Assembly: GCA_000181795.3 (NCBI GenBank)
Contig: CM012955.1
Span: 14,121,284 to 14,185,283, forward strand
Direction: 5' to 3'
Origin: Trichinella spiralis
Taxonomy: Eukaryota > Nematoda > Enoplea > Trichinellida > Trichinellidae
Length of the DNA stretch: 64,000 nucleotides
Positions 51,422 to 64,000 of this stretch are shown piece after piece. Below the pieces are notes generated by a model, which saw only the letters and a list, made by a program, of their open reading frames with translations, ran no database searches and was not told the origin of the DNA. The position numbers and the translations under genes are program-made. Numbering within the stretch: the first letter of the stretch is position 1; the number at the start of each line of letters is the position of its first letter.

Positions 51422-53806
51422 TTTTCATTTCAATTAGAACAAACAAAAAAAACGGAACAAATAATTAGCATAAGATTACTGTACATACTACAGTAACTGG
51501 ATAATAAAGTTGTGGTATCTTTTAATGGATAATTACAACTATATAGTTGCATTTATTTCATTACGAAAATGTTTTCAAACAATGAAAATGTTAATAATAA
51601 CACATTTTTGAGAATCAGAAATTATTTTGAAAACTGAAATTCGAAAGGAAATAATAGTTTGAATAACAGCTTTAAACCTAATTGCAAAGAATACATAAAT
51701 GGAAAATATAGCATCACTTGTAATAGCAGTACAAAAACTCTCGAACATAGTAAACGAACGATTTATTTCGGCTGGAAACTGTACAAATATAAAAGTTAGA
51801 AATGCTCAAATTGAAATTTTTTCCATTCGGGCAACAACAAATGACACTGAAATTAATGAATGAGTAGTGAATATCCAACGTTGCTAATAAGAGTTTGCAA
51901 AAAGTGAAAAAATTATTTCCCTTAAATATCGCATCTTCAGCAGAAATAAACTAAATTGTGATTTGTAATTACGCTGAAAAATCCTTATTTTGATTAGTGA
52001 ACATGAAATTTGGTACGCAATTTTGAATTGTTGATGAATATTCTAACAAACATCAGTTGACAAATTATAATTCTCGAATTATAAAAGAAGCAGTATAATG
52101 AGAATATGCGCAATGTTTTGTAAGAAATTTAGGATTTTGCAAAAAATTTTTTTAAATCTTTGCGCTGCACTCATTTGCATGCAAAAAGCCGGTGCTTCAC
52201 ATCACAAATGGCATCATGCTCACACGGATTTTAATTAAGCTTATTTGCTTGTTCAGATTGCTCAGCTCAAAGCTACAAGTCTTGTTTTCAAATGTTACGA
52301 AGGCAAATTATAATTATTGGTTTCTGTTGATTAAATAAGCAAATTTGTGCAATGTACGTGATGAACATTCAACAACAACAAAAACTTTTCTTCATCTGCA
52401 CGTTAATATGTTAATATTCTGTGTTCTCATGTAATGTAACTTTTGTGTATAATTCATAATTTTTGTGAGTGGATGTTGTGCAATAAACATTCTCTTGTCT
52501 AATTCAGCAGCTTTATATGAACATCTCGGAAATATATACATATGAGCAGCGCCATATTCTAAGGTGTATTATATTCGTCGAGTTCTTGCTGTAACACAAA
52601 ATGTACGAGCAGTTTAGCAGTCGGTGAATGAAGAAATTTTATAATAAATCACAAATGCAAAATTAAGAACTAAGCATTGGTAAACAGACATAGCAAATTC
52701 AGCATAAGCATTTTGCAACCCGTTCAACGGTTCTGCAGTAACAGTTTTTCCGCAGCTAATGGCTGCATTTATCATCATTTCCAGAGTTTACGTCAAAAAG
52801 CTGTCGACAAACACAAGCAGCATCCGTTCGAAAGCTATCCATTTGGATAGCATGAACCATGGCGGAAAAGAACCGGTTTTGCTGAAGCCAAAGCAAATGC
52901 CTTTCAGCACCTATACAAATCAATAATATTTACATTCTGTTAGTAAATCAGTTTCATTTGCATATGTCAAAAAGTTAAATTCGTCAATGTAGGAGTCATT
53001 AGATTGTCCATATGAGATGTGTTCCTCTGAAAATTAAAATTTGCTTAAAACTAATATTTTAAAGAGAAATGTATAACACGTCATCAGTCAGTGGATTTTG
53101 CCTCGATTTCTCATAAATTGCAACTGAATTTCATATAATAACATTACTTTAAAAAAATATTTGTCACTCGGTAAAGTTTCCGGCTTATCGACTTATCAGA
53201 TACAGACAGAGCATTGTCAGAATTAGCCACATGTACGCATGTAAATAAATTTGAAAAGTGAAATTGCTACGAGAAGTAGGTTTCTGCATTTTACGCTTCC
53301 ATTTCTGTTGCCAGCTTGCTGAACTCACTGATGTGTAACAATTGCTTTTCATCGTTTCAATTTGTGATATTGTGAAAATGTTTCCATTAAATGTGCAAAT
53401 TGTGAAATGTTTAAATATTGTTTAAAAAAATTCCAATTTTAACCACAAACGTGATACTTGAAATTGCACATTAATGACAAGTGTTGTGTGATTTATCTGA
53501 TAACAAAAATCGAATGATCGCATCAATTTTATTCACTTCAGCACCAAAAACAAAAACGATTGCTAGGAAAATATCTAGCGGTGCAGATAATATTAAAAAC
53601 TAATAAAAATACTAATAGGAAAGCCAGTAATAACTGAATCATTCATGGCTCATAATGATAAGATGATAATCAAATTTTGATCAAACTTTCATAAAAAATA
53701 TCTAAAACAGTATGGGAGATAAAAGAGATAAAGAATAGATTATTTGTGTAGCTGAATAAGCAAACGTTTGTTAAATGCCAGTATACAGTGCGGCTTGTAT
53801 GACTTT
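51422..53806. other. Intergenic between katanin and Tudor gene
   Basis: AT-rich, with no ORF of interest. The GC-richer part at 52720-52920 contains only short frames. Confidence 0.5.
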
Positions 53807-54583
53807 TCAATTTTCATCGCTTGAATCATAATCGTCGCTCAACAATCTTTGACGTCTAGCTTTTTCCTCTTCCATTTTCTTTTGGGACTGCATTCGGTCA
53901 GCCATTTGTTGCCTTTTACGCTTGAAAACCTCTGCCAAATATTCATCTAGTATGTTCACTTTATTGGTCTCTCCAAGGTACACATCCATCAGAATGGACT
54001 GCATATTGTTCCACTTGCAGACGTGGCAAGAGAACGTTTTGCCAGCGGGCATAGCTTTTTGAAGCATGCATGTCACTTTTTCATTAATGTCACCTTCTTC
54101 CAAGCCGTTGAGCTTACAATTGAATGCCAATGGCGGCCATTCCACAAACTGCTTATAAAGCGGTCGAATGTTTCCCCAATTGACATACTCCTGACAGCCA
54201 GTATCGACAAAACAGACCACAGCTTTATCCTTCTCCAAGAGTTTTAACAACCCACGGTTCCACTTCTGATGACGCTGAGCCGCTACTGGCAAATTGTTCA
54301 CCTTATCATGCATCATCGCGTCGACATCAAACTGCGGAACTTCGCCGATTTTTTTATAAGCATCTTGCAATTTCGTCTCCATATCATTCTTGGTGTTGGA
54401 AAAGATGCTCAGATTTGCGTAGAATCCCAACGGCCACACGTATTTCGTCATGGTAATATTCAACGAGTGCAATTCTTTCAAAGGCTTTCCAAAAAAGTAT
54501 TGATTCAACAGGATATTCTGACTTTTGTATTCTTGTGCAAACTGCTCCAAATATTCGGATGATGACAAATTTATTTTCGCCAT
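53807..54583 (-). CDS. Tudor-domain protein, intronless, 258 aa
   Basis: One exon from ATG 54583 (an in-frame TAA lies two codons upstream) to TGA 53807. Residues about 25-205 have the extended-Tudor pattern: an N-terminal SN-like strand (TKYVWPLGFYANLSIF), then the barrel with LPVAAQRHQKWNRGLL, KDKAVVCFVDTGCQEYV and IRPLYKQFVEWPPLAFNCKL. This matches the 'trAkV..V.FiDyGn.e.v' core, with Thr-Gly-Cys in place of Tyr-Gly-Asn, so the methyl-arginine aromatic cage may be incomplete. The tail (about 215-258) is a Lys/Arg/Glu coiled helix ending in an acidic SDDYDSSDEN. Extended Tudor proteins usually act in germline piRNA granules by binding dimethylarginine. A lone copy of this size could also have another role. 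Lack of introns is unusual for this window and may mean a retrocopy. Confidence 0.82.
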   Translation of the reverse strand: MAKINLSSSEYLEQFAQEYKSQNILLNQYFFGKPLKELHSLNITMTKYVWPLGFYANLSIFSNTKNDMETKLQDAYKKIGEVPQFDVDAMMHDKVNNLPVAAQRHQKWNRGLLKLLEKDKAVVCFVDTGCQEYVNWGNIRPLYKQFVEWPPLAFNCKLNGLEEGDINEKVTCMLQKAMPAGKTFSCHVCKWNNMQSILMDVYLGETNKVNILDEYLAEVFKRKRQQMADRMQSQKKMEEEKARRQRLLSDDYDSSDEN

Positions 54584-57500
54584 GCTTTACAAACTCGAAG
54601 TGCAATCCCAACAGCGACGTCTCACGACGATGCAAATGTCTCACAAATGAGCAGCTACAGTTTCGGACACAAATAATCGAAATGAAGTACGTTTATCTTT
54701 AGTCCATTTTCAAATAAACAATTGGGTCAAATATACTTTATCATCAGAAGGTAAGTATTAAATAATTTACAACATGAATTAATTTTATCACTTAGTTAAT
54801 CATCTTAATTAATTAATGGCTTTTTATAATGAAAAATATTTTTTGCTGAAAATATGAAAAAATAAAATTTAAAAATCTATTATTCAGACAAAGAATCAAC
54901 AAATCACGTCGTGCAAGTTTATTTCTCAACAAAGAAGTTTTTTTTAATTTTAAACAGAAAGAGCGCGCGCAAAAACATGATGAGTAGCAGTTCGACCGTC
55001 CTCAGAATGTAGTGTGCCGTTTTGTGGCTCTTATTTATATCCGGCTATTAGACACCACGCCGGGTCTGGGGATCAGATCCACCATATAGGCCAATCAATT
55101 ACCATCATTTCTGACAGCTGTCATCATGTGCGTGTGGTGCAGCGCTTCTGTGATGGCCGGTTTCCACGTTCTTATCAGCTCCTTCTGATGCTAATGACCA
55201 CAACTGACCACCGAAACTGAAATTTCCACTGATTTAAATAGTAATTTCTATGAAATAAAAATATTGGAGCAATAGTTTTCTGTGTAGAGTTGGAATGATA
55301 ATTGCAAGTCTTATATTTTTGTACTATGAGAAAATTGAATGCACTTTCGCCGCATCTTTTTGTTTTTTTCAAAACATTGTTAATTTACTATTTTGTTACT
55401 ATTAGCTTTTTTGTTGTAAAACATTTAAATATATCAATTTTAAAAGAAGAAAAACTGAATTTTTTTCGAATTAGTCAGTATGTGCAATATCGTTAATAAT
55501 AAAGTGGAAAAATTTTAAGATCATCACATTGCAATCTATAATATTGTCAAAGTACAATAATAACTGTTTTTAAATTTAAGCTTCTTTTTGTATAGTTTAG
55601 ATAACCCCGTATATATTTTACGATAAAAATCTTATTTACAGTATACTGTATATTATTCTTAGTAATTTTAAATTAAAGAATTTATTTGAAAAGCACAGAA
55701 AAGTAAGTTAAGCATAAAGTTAGTCACACGTAATGCATTAATTTAAAAAATTAATGCTAAATACATCTTCAATTAAAAAGAATTGCATGATTACTGTAAT
55801 GTAATACTTATTTTCACTGATTTACTGTTAAAGCAGACGTTTGTCACGTAAAACGCTTGAAAGACGAAGTTTGCGATATTGTAAGTATTTGAAAGTTTTT
55901 TATATGAAATTTTGAATCTCATATTTTATTTTACTTTATTTTAAATTATACTTTTTTTATTATGTTTTCATTTTTCTATTGTTTTTCTGTTTATTCTGTT
56001 TTCTTTGTACATTTATTCAGTTGAATCATCATAGCTTATATTATTAGCAATATGCTGTAGGTAATCACAACGAATGCACATTTTAAAGCAGTTTTCCATG
56101 TAGTCTGTTCTGTACGTTGTGACAGTTTAAAATGATGGTTAAACGTAGCTTGCATTTAAAATTGTTTTTATTGAATGCTTATTTTATTTTGATGTACCAC
56201 ACAAAATTACTTAAACCTTCAGTTAATTGAAATTAGTAAATTTTAAGAGATTTTAACATGAACTTAATGTGATAACTTCAGTTGATGTGTTTTTTGTCGC
56301 TTTTTAGCTGTCTGATTATAAATATAAATAGTTTCAAGGGGGAAATTAGTAGTATTCACTGATAATTTGTCACTTGGCTCGTGGAAAATTTGGCAGCATT
56401 TTATATCTGATTTTTTATTATAATTACTGGCGATGCATCTTTCCACTGTTTAATTAAGTGGGTGCAGTTTAGAGCACTATTTCGATTATTATGTCACGAT
56501 ATATACATTTTTTCAGTTGAAGGAAAGTGTGTTATTTTTCTTGACAAGGACAAAATTCAAATCAGTCATCAATTGATTTTTCATCAGTATCATTGAAATG
56601 ACGTCAAGTTTAAATAGCTGACCAAACTTTAGAAAATTCATTTTTTCCACTACTGTAGCAAAAGTTTGTTTTTTTTATAAATATGGTAATTTTATCATCT
56701 TTCTTCGAGTTTGAGATTTTTAATTAAATTTATTGTGTTTTGATTTAGTGTACTCATTTTAATTGTCATTATTTTTATATTTTGCTTTTTTTGAAATTTA
56801 ATTAATATAAGAGTACTTGTTTTTAAAATTGGTACAAATTTCCACGAATGACCGTACTCTGTTTTCACATAAGCTAAAATGTACGACGATCTTGCTTTTA
56901 GTTTTCAAATGTAGAGTTTTACATTCGTATGATAATCTGAAAGTTCACAACGTATTTTCATATGTATTGTTTATAGCAAGTTCACTTTTTACTAGGTGTT
57001 CATAAATTATATTTACACATTCAGGATGTCATTTTATAATTTTTAAATAAGTGTTCTTGTACATGTTTAAGTTTTTTTGTGGTAGATATTAAACTTTAAG
57101 TACGTACAATTTTATTTTCAAAATTGCTTTAAAGAAATTGATGTTTCTAATGTTTAATTATTCTAAATACAATTCCGAGAAAATTGAAAACATTTTAAAT
57201 TTATCTACAAGCTTGGATAACTGAATTCACGTGATCGGTTTTTGGCCGTTGCAGTGTACAGTACGTGATAATTAAGATCGTTGTGAAAAATTTCTTTCAA
57301 TATGTCGGTAGATGATTTTCAGTTCTCTTTTGTTTAGTTTTAATGCATCTTAATCTTTTTCATCATTTTAATATCCTGCTGCATTTTCTATTTATTGTTT
57401 TAATTTTGAATTGAATGAATTTCAGTTTAATTGCATTTGCATGCGTACTAATTTCTTTCGGCTATAGAATTGAAGATAACAGTTGTTCAGTTTTGTTGAA

Positions 57501-58251
57501 ATCATTTGTAGTTCAGTTTTATTAGCATAGTTCTTTGTATTTTTGTGCATGTCTACCTTTTTTCAACTGACTGCCCTAATTTATTCCACTATTGTAGAGT
57601 TGGTAATTTAGCGTTTCATGTTTCATTTCTTTATGAATAGTTACTTCTAATTGAGTAACGACACAGCAGTATTATTCGTTTTTTTACATAATTAATTTTC
57701 ATAATTAGATTTGTGCAATTCGATGAAATTAATGAATGCAGTACTTTTTTAGCTTCTTTTTTGGGGTTCTTTTGAGCAGTACTACGTTGAAAGACGTTTG
57801 TGTTTGCTGTTTTGTTATCAGTAATTTACAAAATGTATATAAATATTTATTAATGACTTTTTGTTTATTTAAATGCTGATTTATAATGAGATAAATGTGT
57901 TAGTTGTCTCTGTTGTGAATGTTAAATCTGTAACGTATCGAATCAGTGACCTCTTTGGACAGATTTATGAATTCACCTGAAAATGTTGCACATTAGTGAA
58001 GCATTTTTCAGTCATTCCTTGGCATGTATTTGTTCTAAATTCATGCCATTCCAGGTCATTAAAATTGTTTGCGTTTTCCAGCGCAGGCCATCAGAAATTG
58101 CACCGTTTGCATCTATACCAGAAAATGTCATAATCAGTTTACGTTTATGCGAAAGAAATACAATTTCCAAATGCTAACTTGTAGCGAACAGCTTTCTGAA
58201 ATAGATAAATATATGTATAATGCAAACACACACGTGCACACATATACATAT
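54584..58251. other. AT-rich intergenic region, one possible SINE fragment
   Basis: 55000-55210 is GC-richer, begins near 'cgccgggtctggggatcagatcc' and ends 'ccaccgaaactg'. Read on the minus strand it shares the 'cacagaagcgctgcaccacacgcac' style of text with the SINE-like body at 5410-5445, so it may be a diverged SINE copy. From 55300 to 58250 the sequence is T-rich with no gene. Confidence 0.3.
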
Positions 58252-58259
58252 ATGTATAC
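58252..58259. repeat. hAT target-site duplication, left copy
   Basis: ATGTATAC, identical to 61093-61100 directly outside the right terminal inverted repeat. Eight bp is the hAT duplication length. Confidence 0.95.
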
Positions 58260-61092
58260 CAGTGTTTCTCAACCAGGGGGGCGCGCCCCCCTAGGGGGGC
58301 GTAGGAAGGTTCCAGGGGGGGCGTGAGAAGTAAGAATTTTTAGTCCTGCAGAGGTGTTTGAAATTCAGCTTGGTCTACTTCAGCTAAATTTTAACCGCCT
58401 ATTTTTTCTGGTCATCTTAGTTTTAGCTTAACCGCGTCAGCTGTGCGCAATTTATAATTTCCCTTTGCACTAAAATCGCCTTTCGAAATTCACCTGATGT
58501 GACGAGAGACGTGAATAATTTTTGAAAGAGGCATATACACGATATTTATCAAACTGATAGAACAAAGCCGTATTTTGTCTAATGGTGGAAACAAGCAATG
58601 CGGTAAAAATTTCGCCTGAAGTCGACCATCACACTTTATTTTCTCATTCTTTCCTTCATTCGACATCGCGGCAACACCAACTTTTGTCTCGTGTGTGCAT
58701 ATATTTGCTGTTTATTTGTTTCAGTTTTCAAGAGATTTTGTAATATCAGTTGATTTCAGATTGTCTGAAATCACATCAATTCAGGTTTGGTTTTTTCCGC
58801 TCCTTTTATTCTTATCAGTAATTAAATCTCCCACTATGATTATGGTTTTTAGCTTGGCTACTCATAATCGTGAACACAACGGTTTTATTACATTTCGCAC
58901 CACGGTTGTTGCTTATAGAGTTTGTTATTATTTCCAATAGGCAAGTTATTTATTAGCGTACTGCTATGTACCACGAAGACATCCAGTTGGTAAACGAGCT
59001 GCGAAAACTAGTTAGATCGGATTATCCATACGACAGGCTGGAAAAGGAGGAAGTTAGTTAGTTAGCGTCTGTGTATATTCACATCATCAATAAAGTTATA
59101 TTGGACGTTGGCGTGAAATACAATACGTACAATGGTGTCGAAAAAACGCAAATATGATGCAGAGTACATCAAATACGGCTTCGTGGCTATTGAAAAAAAC
59201 GGCGTTGAAGTGCCACAATGCGTTGTATGCCTTGATACATTCAGCAATGATGCTTTACGGCCAACCCGACTGCAGCGGCATTTGCATCACCGCCATCCTG
59301 AGTTATCAAAAAAACCTGTGGAATACTTTTGCGCTGAAAGAGATTCCCTTTCTCAAATGAGACTTGAGAAAAAAGTCAAGTATAATCAGGAGACTGTCAA
59401 GGCTGATAAGAGCATCATATGAAATAGCCATGTTGATTGCCAAGAATAAGAAACCACATACTATTGGAGAAAATCTTGTTAAGCCCTGCATTGTGAATGC
59501 AGTAAAGATTCTGCTTGGGGATGACATGGCGAAGCAATTTAAAAGTATTTCTCTTTCTGATTCAACAGTTAAACGCCGAATCGATGAATTAGCTGATGAT
59601 ATAAAACAGCAAGTTCTTGAAAAGGTAAAGTGTTCTCCTTTTTTTCCTATAAGTTGTGATGAGCCACAGACCAGGCAAACTGTGCACAGCTCATTGTATA
59701 CGCACGGTTCATTGCAAATAACACAATTGAAGAAGAACTACTTTTTTCTGAACCACTGAAAACTACAACGAAACGAGCTGATGTGTTCCAAGCCGTGTCA
59801 CAATTTTTTGAAGTAAATGGCTTGATGTGGGAAAAACTTGTTGGTGTATGCACTGACGGTGCACCCGCAATGCTTGGCTCTCGGTCTGGCTTTGTGAAGA
59901 TGGTCAAATCAAAAAACCCATCTATTTTTGCAATGCACTGTGCAATTCATCGGCAGGCTTTGGTCGCTAAAACTTTGCCTGATGATCTCAGAGAAGACCT
60001 TAATTTTGCCGTGGAGGTTGTCAACTATGTGAAAAGCAGTGCATTGAACACTCGATTATTTGCGTCACTCTGTGAAAGTTTGAATGCTGACCACATGGCA
60101 CTTCTCTATCATACAGAAGTTCGTTGGTTATCAAAAGGAAACATGCTTGGTCGGATTTATGAACTGAGAGAAGCAGTGGCAGAGTTTTTGGAGCAACGAG
60201 GAAGACGCACAATGTGTCGAGCTTTCAAAAGTGAACATTTTCAGCTTAGCCTGGCATATCTTGCAGATATTTTTGAAGCACTGAATTTACTGGATTTGAA
60301 ACTGCAAGGAGCAAACGCGAATGTTATGGCTCACTATGACATTGTTCAAAGCTTCATTGCAAAAATTTCCTTATGGTTAAAACAAGTTGAAAGAGGAAAT
60401 TTGACATGGTTTTCAAGACTCAACGAGCTTTTCAGTGATAAATGTATCAGCGAAGATTTGAAAAGAAAAATAAAAGGGCACCTTAGAAGCCTACAAGATG
60501 AGTTTTTTTACTATTTTCCTGACGTAGAACCTGAAAACCTGATATATAAACTTGTGAGGAATCCATTTTTAGTTAATGTCGAAGACCTTCCACACGATCT
60601 TCAAGAAGAAGCCATTGAACTGCAATTCAACAGCTTAGCTAAAGATAGCTTTGAAAGTATGCCATTAGAAAACTTCTGAGTGAAGTTACAAGCAGAATAT
60701 CCTAAATAAGTTCACAAAGCTTACGTATATTGATTCCTTTTTCCTCAACGTACCTTTGTGAAACGGGATTCTCAGCTCTCATGACGCTTAATACGCAACA
60801 TCGAAACAGGCTAAACGTTGAGAGCGACCTGCGATGTACCTTATCACCCACTCCACCAAGAATAGACAACTTAGTCGCAAATAAGCATTGTCAATATTCT
60901 CATTAAATTTTTATTGTGAATCATTCAGGAATGTTTTACTGTGGAAACTAGCTTGGCTTGATGCAACCATGAAGCAAAATGTTGCTTTGCGTACACTGAA
61001 TACATACCGTACTACTTTTTATTAGAGAGGGGGCATTAACTGCCGAACTTTTATTAAGGGGGGCGTGCGCTGACACAGGTTGAGAAACACTG
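58260..61092 (+). mobile_element. Full-length hAT DNA transposon, 2833 bp
   Basis: The ends are perfect 15-bp inverted repeats, CAGTGTTTCTCAACC at 58260-58274 and its complement at 61078-61092, flanked by the 8-bp duplication ATGTATAC. A G-rich subterminal stretch (58276-58321) has a shorter counterpart near the right end (61028-61063). The ends resemble the Charlie-type hAT consensus CAGnGnTTCTCAACC. The element encodes one transposase gene on the plus strand, now broken. It is more GC-rich than the host flanks. Perfect ends and a perfect target duplication point to a fairly recent insertion. Confidence 0.96.
59132..60906 (+). pseudogene. hAT transposase (BED finger, ZBED5/SCAND3-like), frameshifted
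   Basis: The transposase runs in pieces: 59132-59422 (MVSKKRKYDAEY.. with a BED-type finger CVVCLDTF..HLHHRH), a second frame about 59400-59700, a third frame 59720-60679, and a C-terminal piece about 60690-60906. Conserved hAT features are visible: CTDGAPAMLGSRSGF, FAMHCAIHRQAL, HTEVRWLSKGNML and the C-terminal dimerisation motif YLCETGFSAL. At least three frame changes plus an in-frame TAA near 60706 break it, so it should not make active enzyme. The wording matches the ZBED5/FAM200/SCAND3 group of transposase-derived proteins. No introns are needed. Confidence 0.92.
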
Positions 61093-61100
61093 ATGTATAC
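61093..61100. repeat. hAT target-site duplication, right copy
   Basis: ATGTATAC, matching 58252-58259. Confidence 0.95.
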
Positions 61101-64000
61101 TAAATTGTTATGAAGTAATCGTTAGTTTTTCTCTGTGCAAGCTTAACAGTTGCACCGAAAATTTAGAATACTAATGCAATTAGTTATTGATTGAATTTAA
61201 CGTAAATAATGAATTTAAATTGTTAATATTTGCGACACACACAGATGGGTCTACATTTTTAGGCCCAAATCTTTAGCATCATTCGAGTGTTGCTGTCAGA
61301 ATTTAGCACTAGTTTAAAATTTGTTTTCTGTGTTGTATAGAAGAAAATTATTCATTCACGTGTAAATATTTTCGATGAGCTTTGGTTTTGCATTTAGATT
61401 TTTCATAATAGAGTGATTTTGCAAAAAAAAATATGCATGCAGTTGAGGCTATCAGCGGTCCGAAGGTAAGTTGGGCGGTTTAGTTGACTTTTCTTTTTCC
61501 AATCTTGAGTCGGTTTTTATACATTTTCCAAAACAGAGTCGTCTACTTGATTTCGCAATAGGTCGGTTGTAATGCGATAATCAAATTCGTCATTCGATAT
61601 GAATTGTTTGGCATAGTGCAAATTATTAATGTAAGTTTTCTGTACGATATAAGCGGTAAGCTTTTTCAAATATTTTCTTGAAATATTGTGAAACATTATT
61701 GAAAAAGTCGTGTTTAAGATTTTAATTGTTGATAACAGATTGCAAAACTGTGGTATAGAACAGAATAAACTGTGCGTTTGTCCGGTCAGAAAAAAAATCC
61801 CGTATTTAATATGCATATTTGTTAATAATAAGCATTGTTGTATGACTATTATTCTGAATAATTATGAAGTTTTACAGTTCCATCTGTTGGTAATATTTGA
61901 ATATGATGAAATTAGTGATTTATTGGTGAAAAATTCACCAATGCACGGCTTGAGGGGCGATTTATTGACTTGGTTCGACATGCGGCAGTTCAAAAGCAAT
62001 ACATTGTGCAATCTTCATGATTTGTAACTTTGTTATCTAACGAAATGCTGTTGTCAGTGAGCTGTTGCGTATATACTTTTCAAATGGTAGAGTTCTTTTG
62101 TCTTTTCATGCAGAATAGCCGTGTCTCATTGAATAAATCTCGGCGTCAAATTAGTTTTACTTTTTAATGATGCAGTAAGTTTTCTTTCTAATGAAATGAA
62201 TAATCTTTAAATAATCATTTGTGATTTATCTAAAATCAAACTGACCATGCATTTCACTATCATGCGTGCTGTATTAGAATAACAAAGCAGAACCTAAAAT
62301 GCAGTAGTAAAGGTAAATTGTTTTCATTAATTTAAGTGATAATTTGCATTTGAAACATGGGAAATTCTTTGAATTATTTGCATTGAAAATGTAAAAGAAA
62401 GATCATACTATTTTGATAAATGCTTGCATTTGCATACTAACTATATACGTATGAATGACGATATGTAGTTGGTTAACATGGACGGAAATTTACTTGGGAG
62501 CAATTAATATCAAGGTATTTTGCTGTGCCGTTGCTTGTTAAGTACAACATTCAGTGGCAAATAATGCTTATAAAAATTGCGTAGATGTTGAACACAAACT
62601 TTTTAAAATAATGTTTCATTTTTTCTTCAGCTTTATTTTTTTAGAGGAATACTTTATGGTTAGATTGAAGTATGCATCACATGTATAATTCTATTAACTG
62701 GAAGAGTGTAGTTTGATTTGAATCTTTTTTTACAGTTGAAGCGCATTTCCATTATTTATTAGTATGCAATACATTTAATTCAGGGTTAAATATTAAATTT
62801 TTTTGCCTCAGCATACGGCAGTCATTCTGTTTATTAAATCGACGATCACATTTCTGTTGCATATTGATATTTAAGATTTGGTATCAGATGATGTTTATCA
62901 TTAGTAATATATTAGTAAAACTGACGACTAGCTCGTTTAGTTTGTTTGCGAATGATTCATCTATATAAAATTGTCTGATGGAAACTTCCTCTTTGACTTG
63001 AAGATATTGAGAACTTGAGCTATTTAAAATAGCTGCTAAAATGTGATAATGTGTTTAACAGCGTGTCATTTAGAGAAGGTTTGGCTAACGAAATAAATGT
63101 AAATAAATAAATATATATAATGTGTGTGCGTGTGTATTACGTGTACTTTGATTAAGCTTAGTGCATTGTTGAAGTGACAATTTTTGTTCGAAGTGCAGAA
63201 TAAACAACTGTTTAGCGGTAGTTAATGAAATGATAATAAAGTTGGTAGTAATTGTTGCGATGTCAGTTAATAATTCATGCTGTGATGATATCTGTTGTCA
63301 TTTTGTTGTTATATGTGTTCAGAGTTTGAGAAATTGGCGTTCCGCTTGAATTTCTATAATCTTTTCAAAATATTTAAAATGTAAATACAAAGAAAAAATT
63401 TATATTTCATCGAAATATTTATGAATTATTGAAATTGAAAGAAATTAAAAAATATTTTAGTGATAGATAAATTTCTTCTTTTTAAGTGTTGTTAATTTTA
63501 TCTTTTTTTTTGAATTAAATATCATTTCAATTGTAGTAAATAAATAGTTTGTTACACAGAAATATCCGTATTGATATCAAGACGAGACTTGAATTTTGAA
63601 GTATTGAAAGTTACTTTTGAATAAGAATTTTCAGTTATAGATGCGTAAATTTCAGAAAAATTGCATTGTTAGTTTTCATATAGGATCGCAAATAAAATAA
63701 ACTGGCATCAAATTATATATATATCGTTCGTTTAATATTTAATATTGCTGCTATTGATGATGATAATAAAAGTAATAGTAATAGCAATTATACTAATAAG
63801 AAATAATAGTTCTCTTTTCATTTTCTTCTCATATACGTTTCTGGCATTTACCGGCACTTGGCATGTCACTCCACTTATCAGTCAGCTGTTCGTAATTATT
63901 AGCGTTGGCATTAGCCATTGCCATTTAACCGGTCTGGATGATTCTTGCGTCGTTGTCAGTGGTGCTTTCTAGTAGCCGCCAGGTTAAGTTTCTTAGCTGG
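61101..64000. other. AT-rich region, possible 5' exon of a plus-strand gene
   Basis: No complete gene. At 61433-61465 an ATG opens an 11-codon frame (MHAVEAISGPK) ending exactly at a consensus donor AAG|GTAAGT, which could be a first coding exon of a plus-strand gene extending to the right. No second exon could be joined inside the window. A weak candidate is the GC-richer part at 63840-63970. The remainder is low-complexity A/T sequence, with TA and TGTGCG runs at 63106-63135. Confidence 0.25.

Overview
The window is nuclear DNA from an animal, not a prokaryote. The genes are broken by short introns (about 50 bp to a few kb), nearly all GT-AG. The intergenic DNA is very AT-rich, and the recognisable products are animal proteins: glycogen branching enzyme, an SLC6 transporter, a Milton/TRAK kinesin adaptor, katanin p60 and a Tudor-domain protein. 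The AT bias, gene density and protein divergence suggest an invertebrate. A nematode-like or other ecdysozoan genome is a reasonable guess, but nothing here fixes the species.

Layout. All eight gene models lie on the minus strand. They are: glycogen branching enzyme (7483-10924, 13 exons, 681 aa); a two-exon 51-aa ORF with an N-myristoylation-like start (12017-12254); a GC-rich single-exon gene encoding a probable CABIT-domain protein (12656-14326), with two CCAAT boxes upstream; an unrecognised three-exon gene (23347-25304, 566 aa); a Milton/TRAK homologue (26575-33522, 13 exons, about 753 aa); an SLC6 sodium/chloride-dependent transporter (39531-43380, 12 exons, 647 aa, one GC-AG intron); katanin p60 (49075-51421, 10 exons, 508 aa); and an intronless Tudor-domain gene (53807-54583, 258 aa). 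I derived the exon boundaries by hand from splice signals and checked that intron phases add up to one open frame in each multi-exon model.

Mobile and repeated DNA. 58260-61092 is a complete hAT element on the plus strand, with terminal inverted repeats, a perfect 8-bp target duplication and a BED-finger/hAT transposase gene broken by frameshifts. A roughly 1-kb repeat with an internal tRNA-like RNA polymerase III promoter occurs three times (36616, 44970, 46006). A second tRNA-derived SINE-like copy is at about 5300-5590. The first 1.5 kb holds a decayed tandem repeat. A plus-strand pseudogene of unknown family, one frame with a single stop, lies at 47271-47837.

Functionally, TRAK (organelle transport on microtubules) and katanin (microtubule severing) are both microtubule genes, but nothing here shows that the genes form a pathway. 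They are best read as independent genes that share an orientation.
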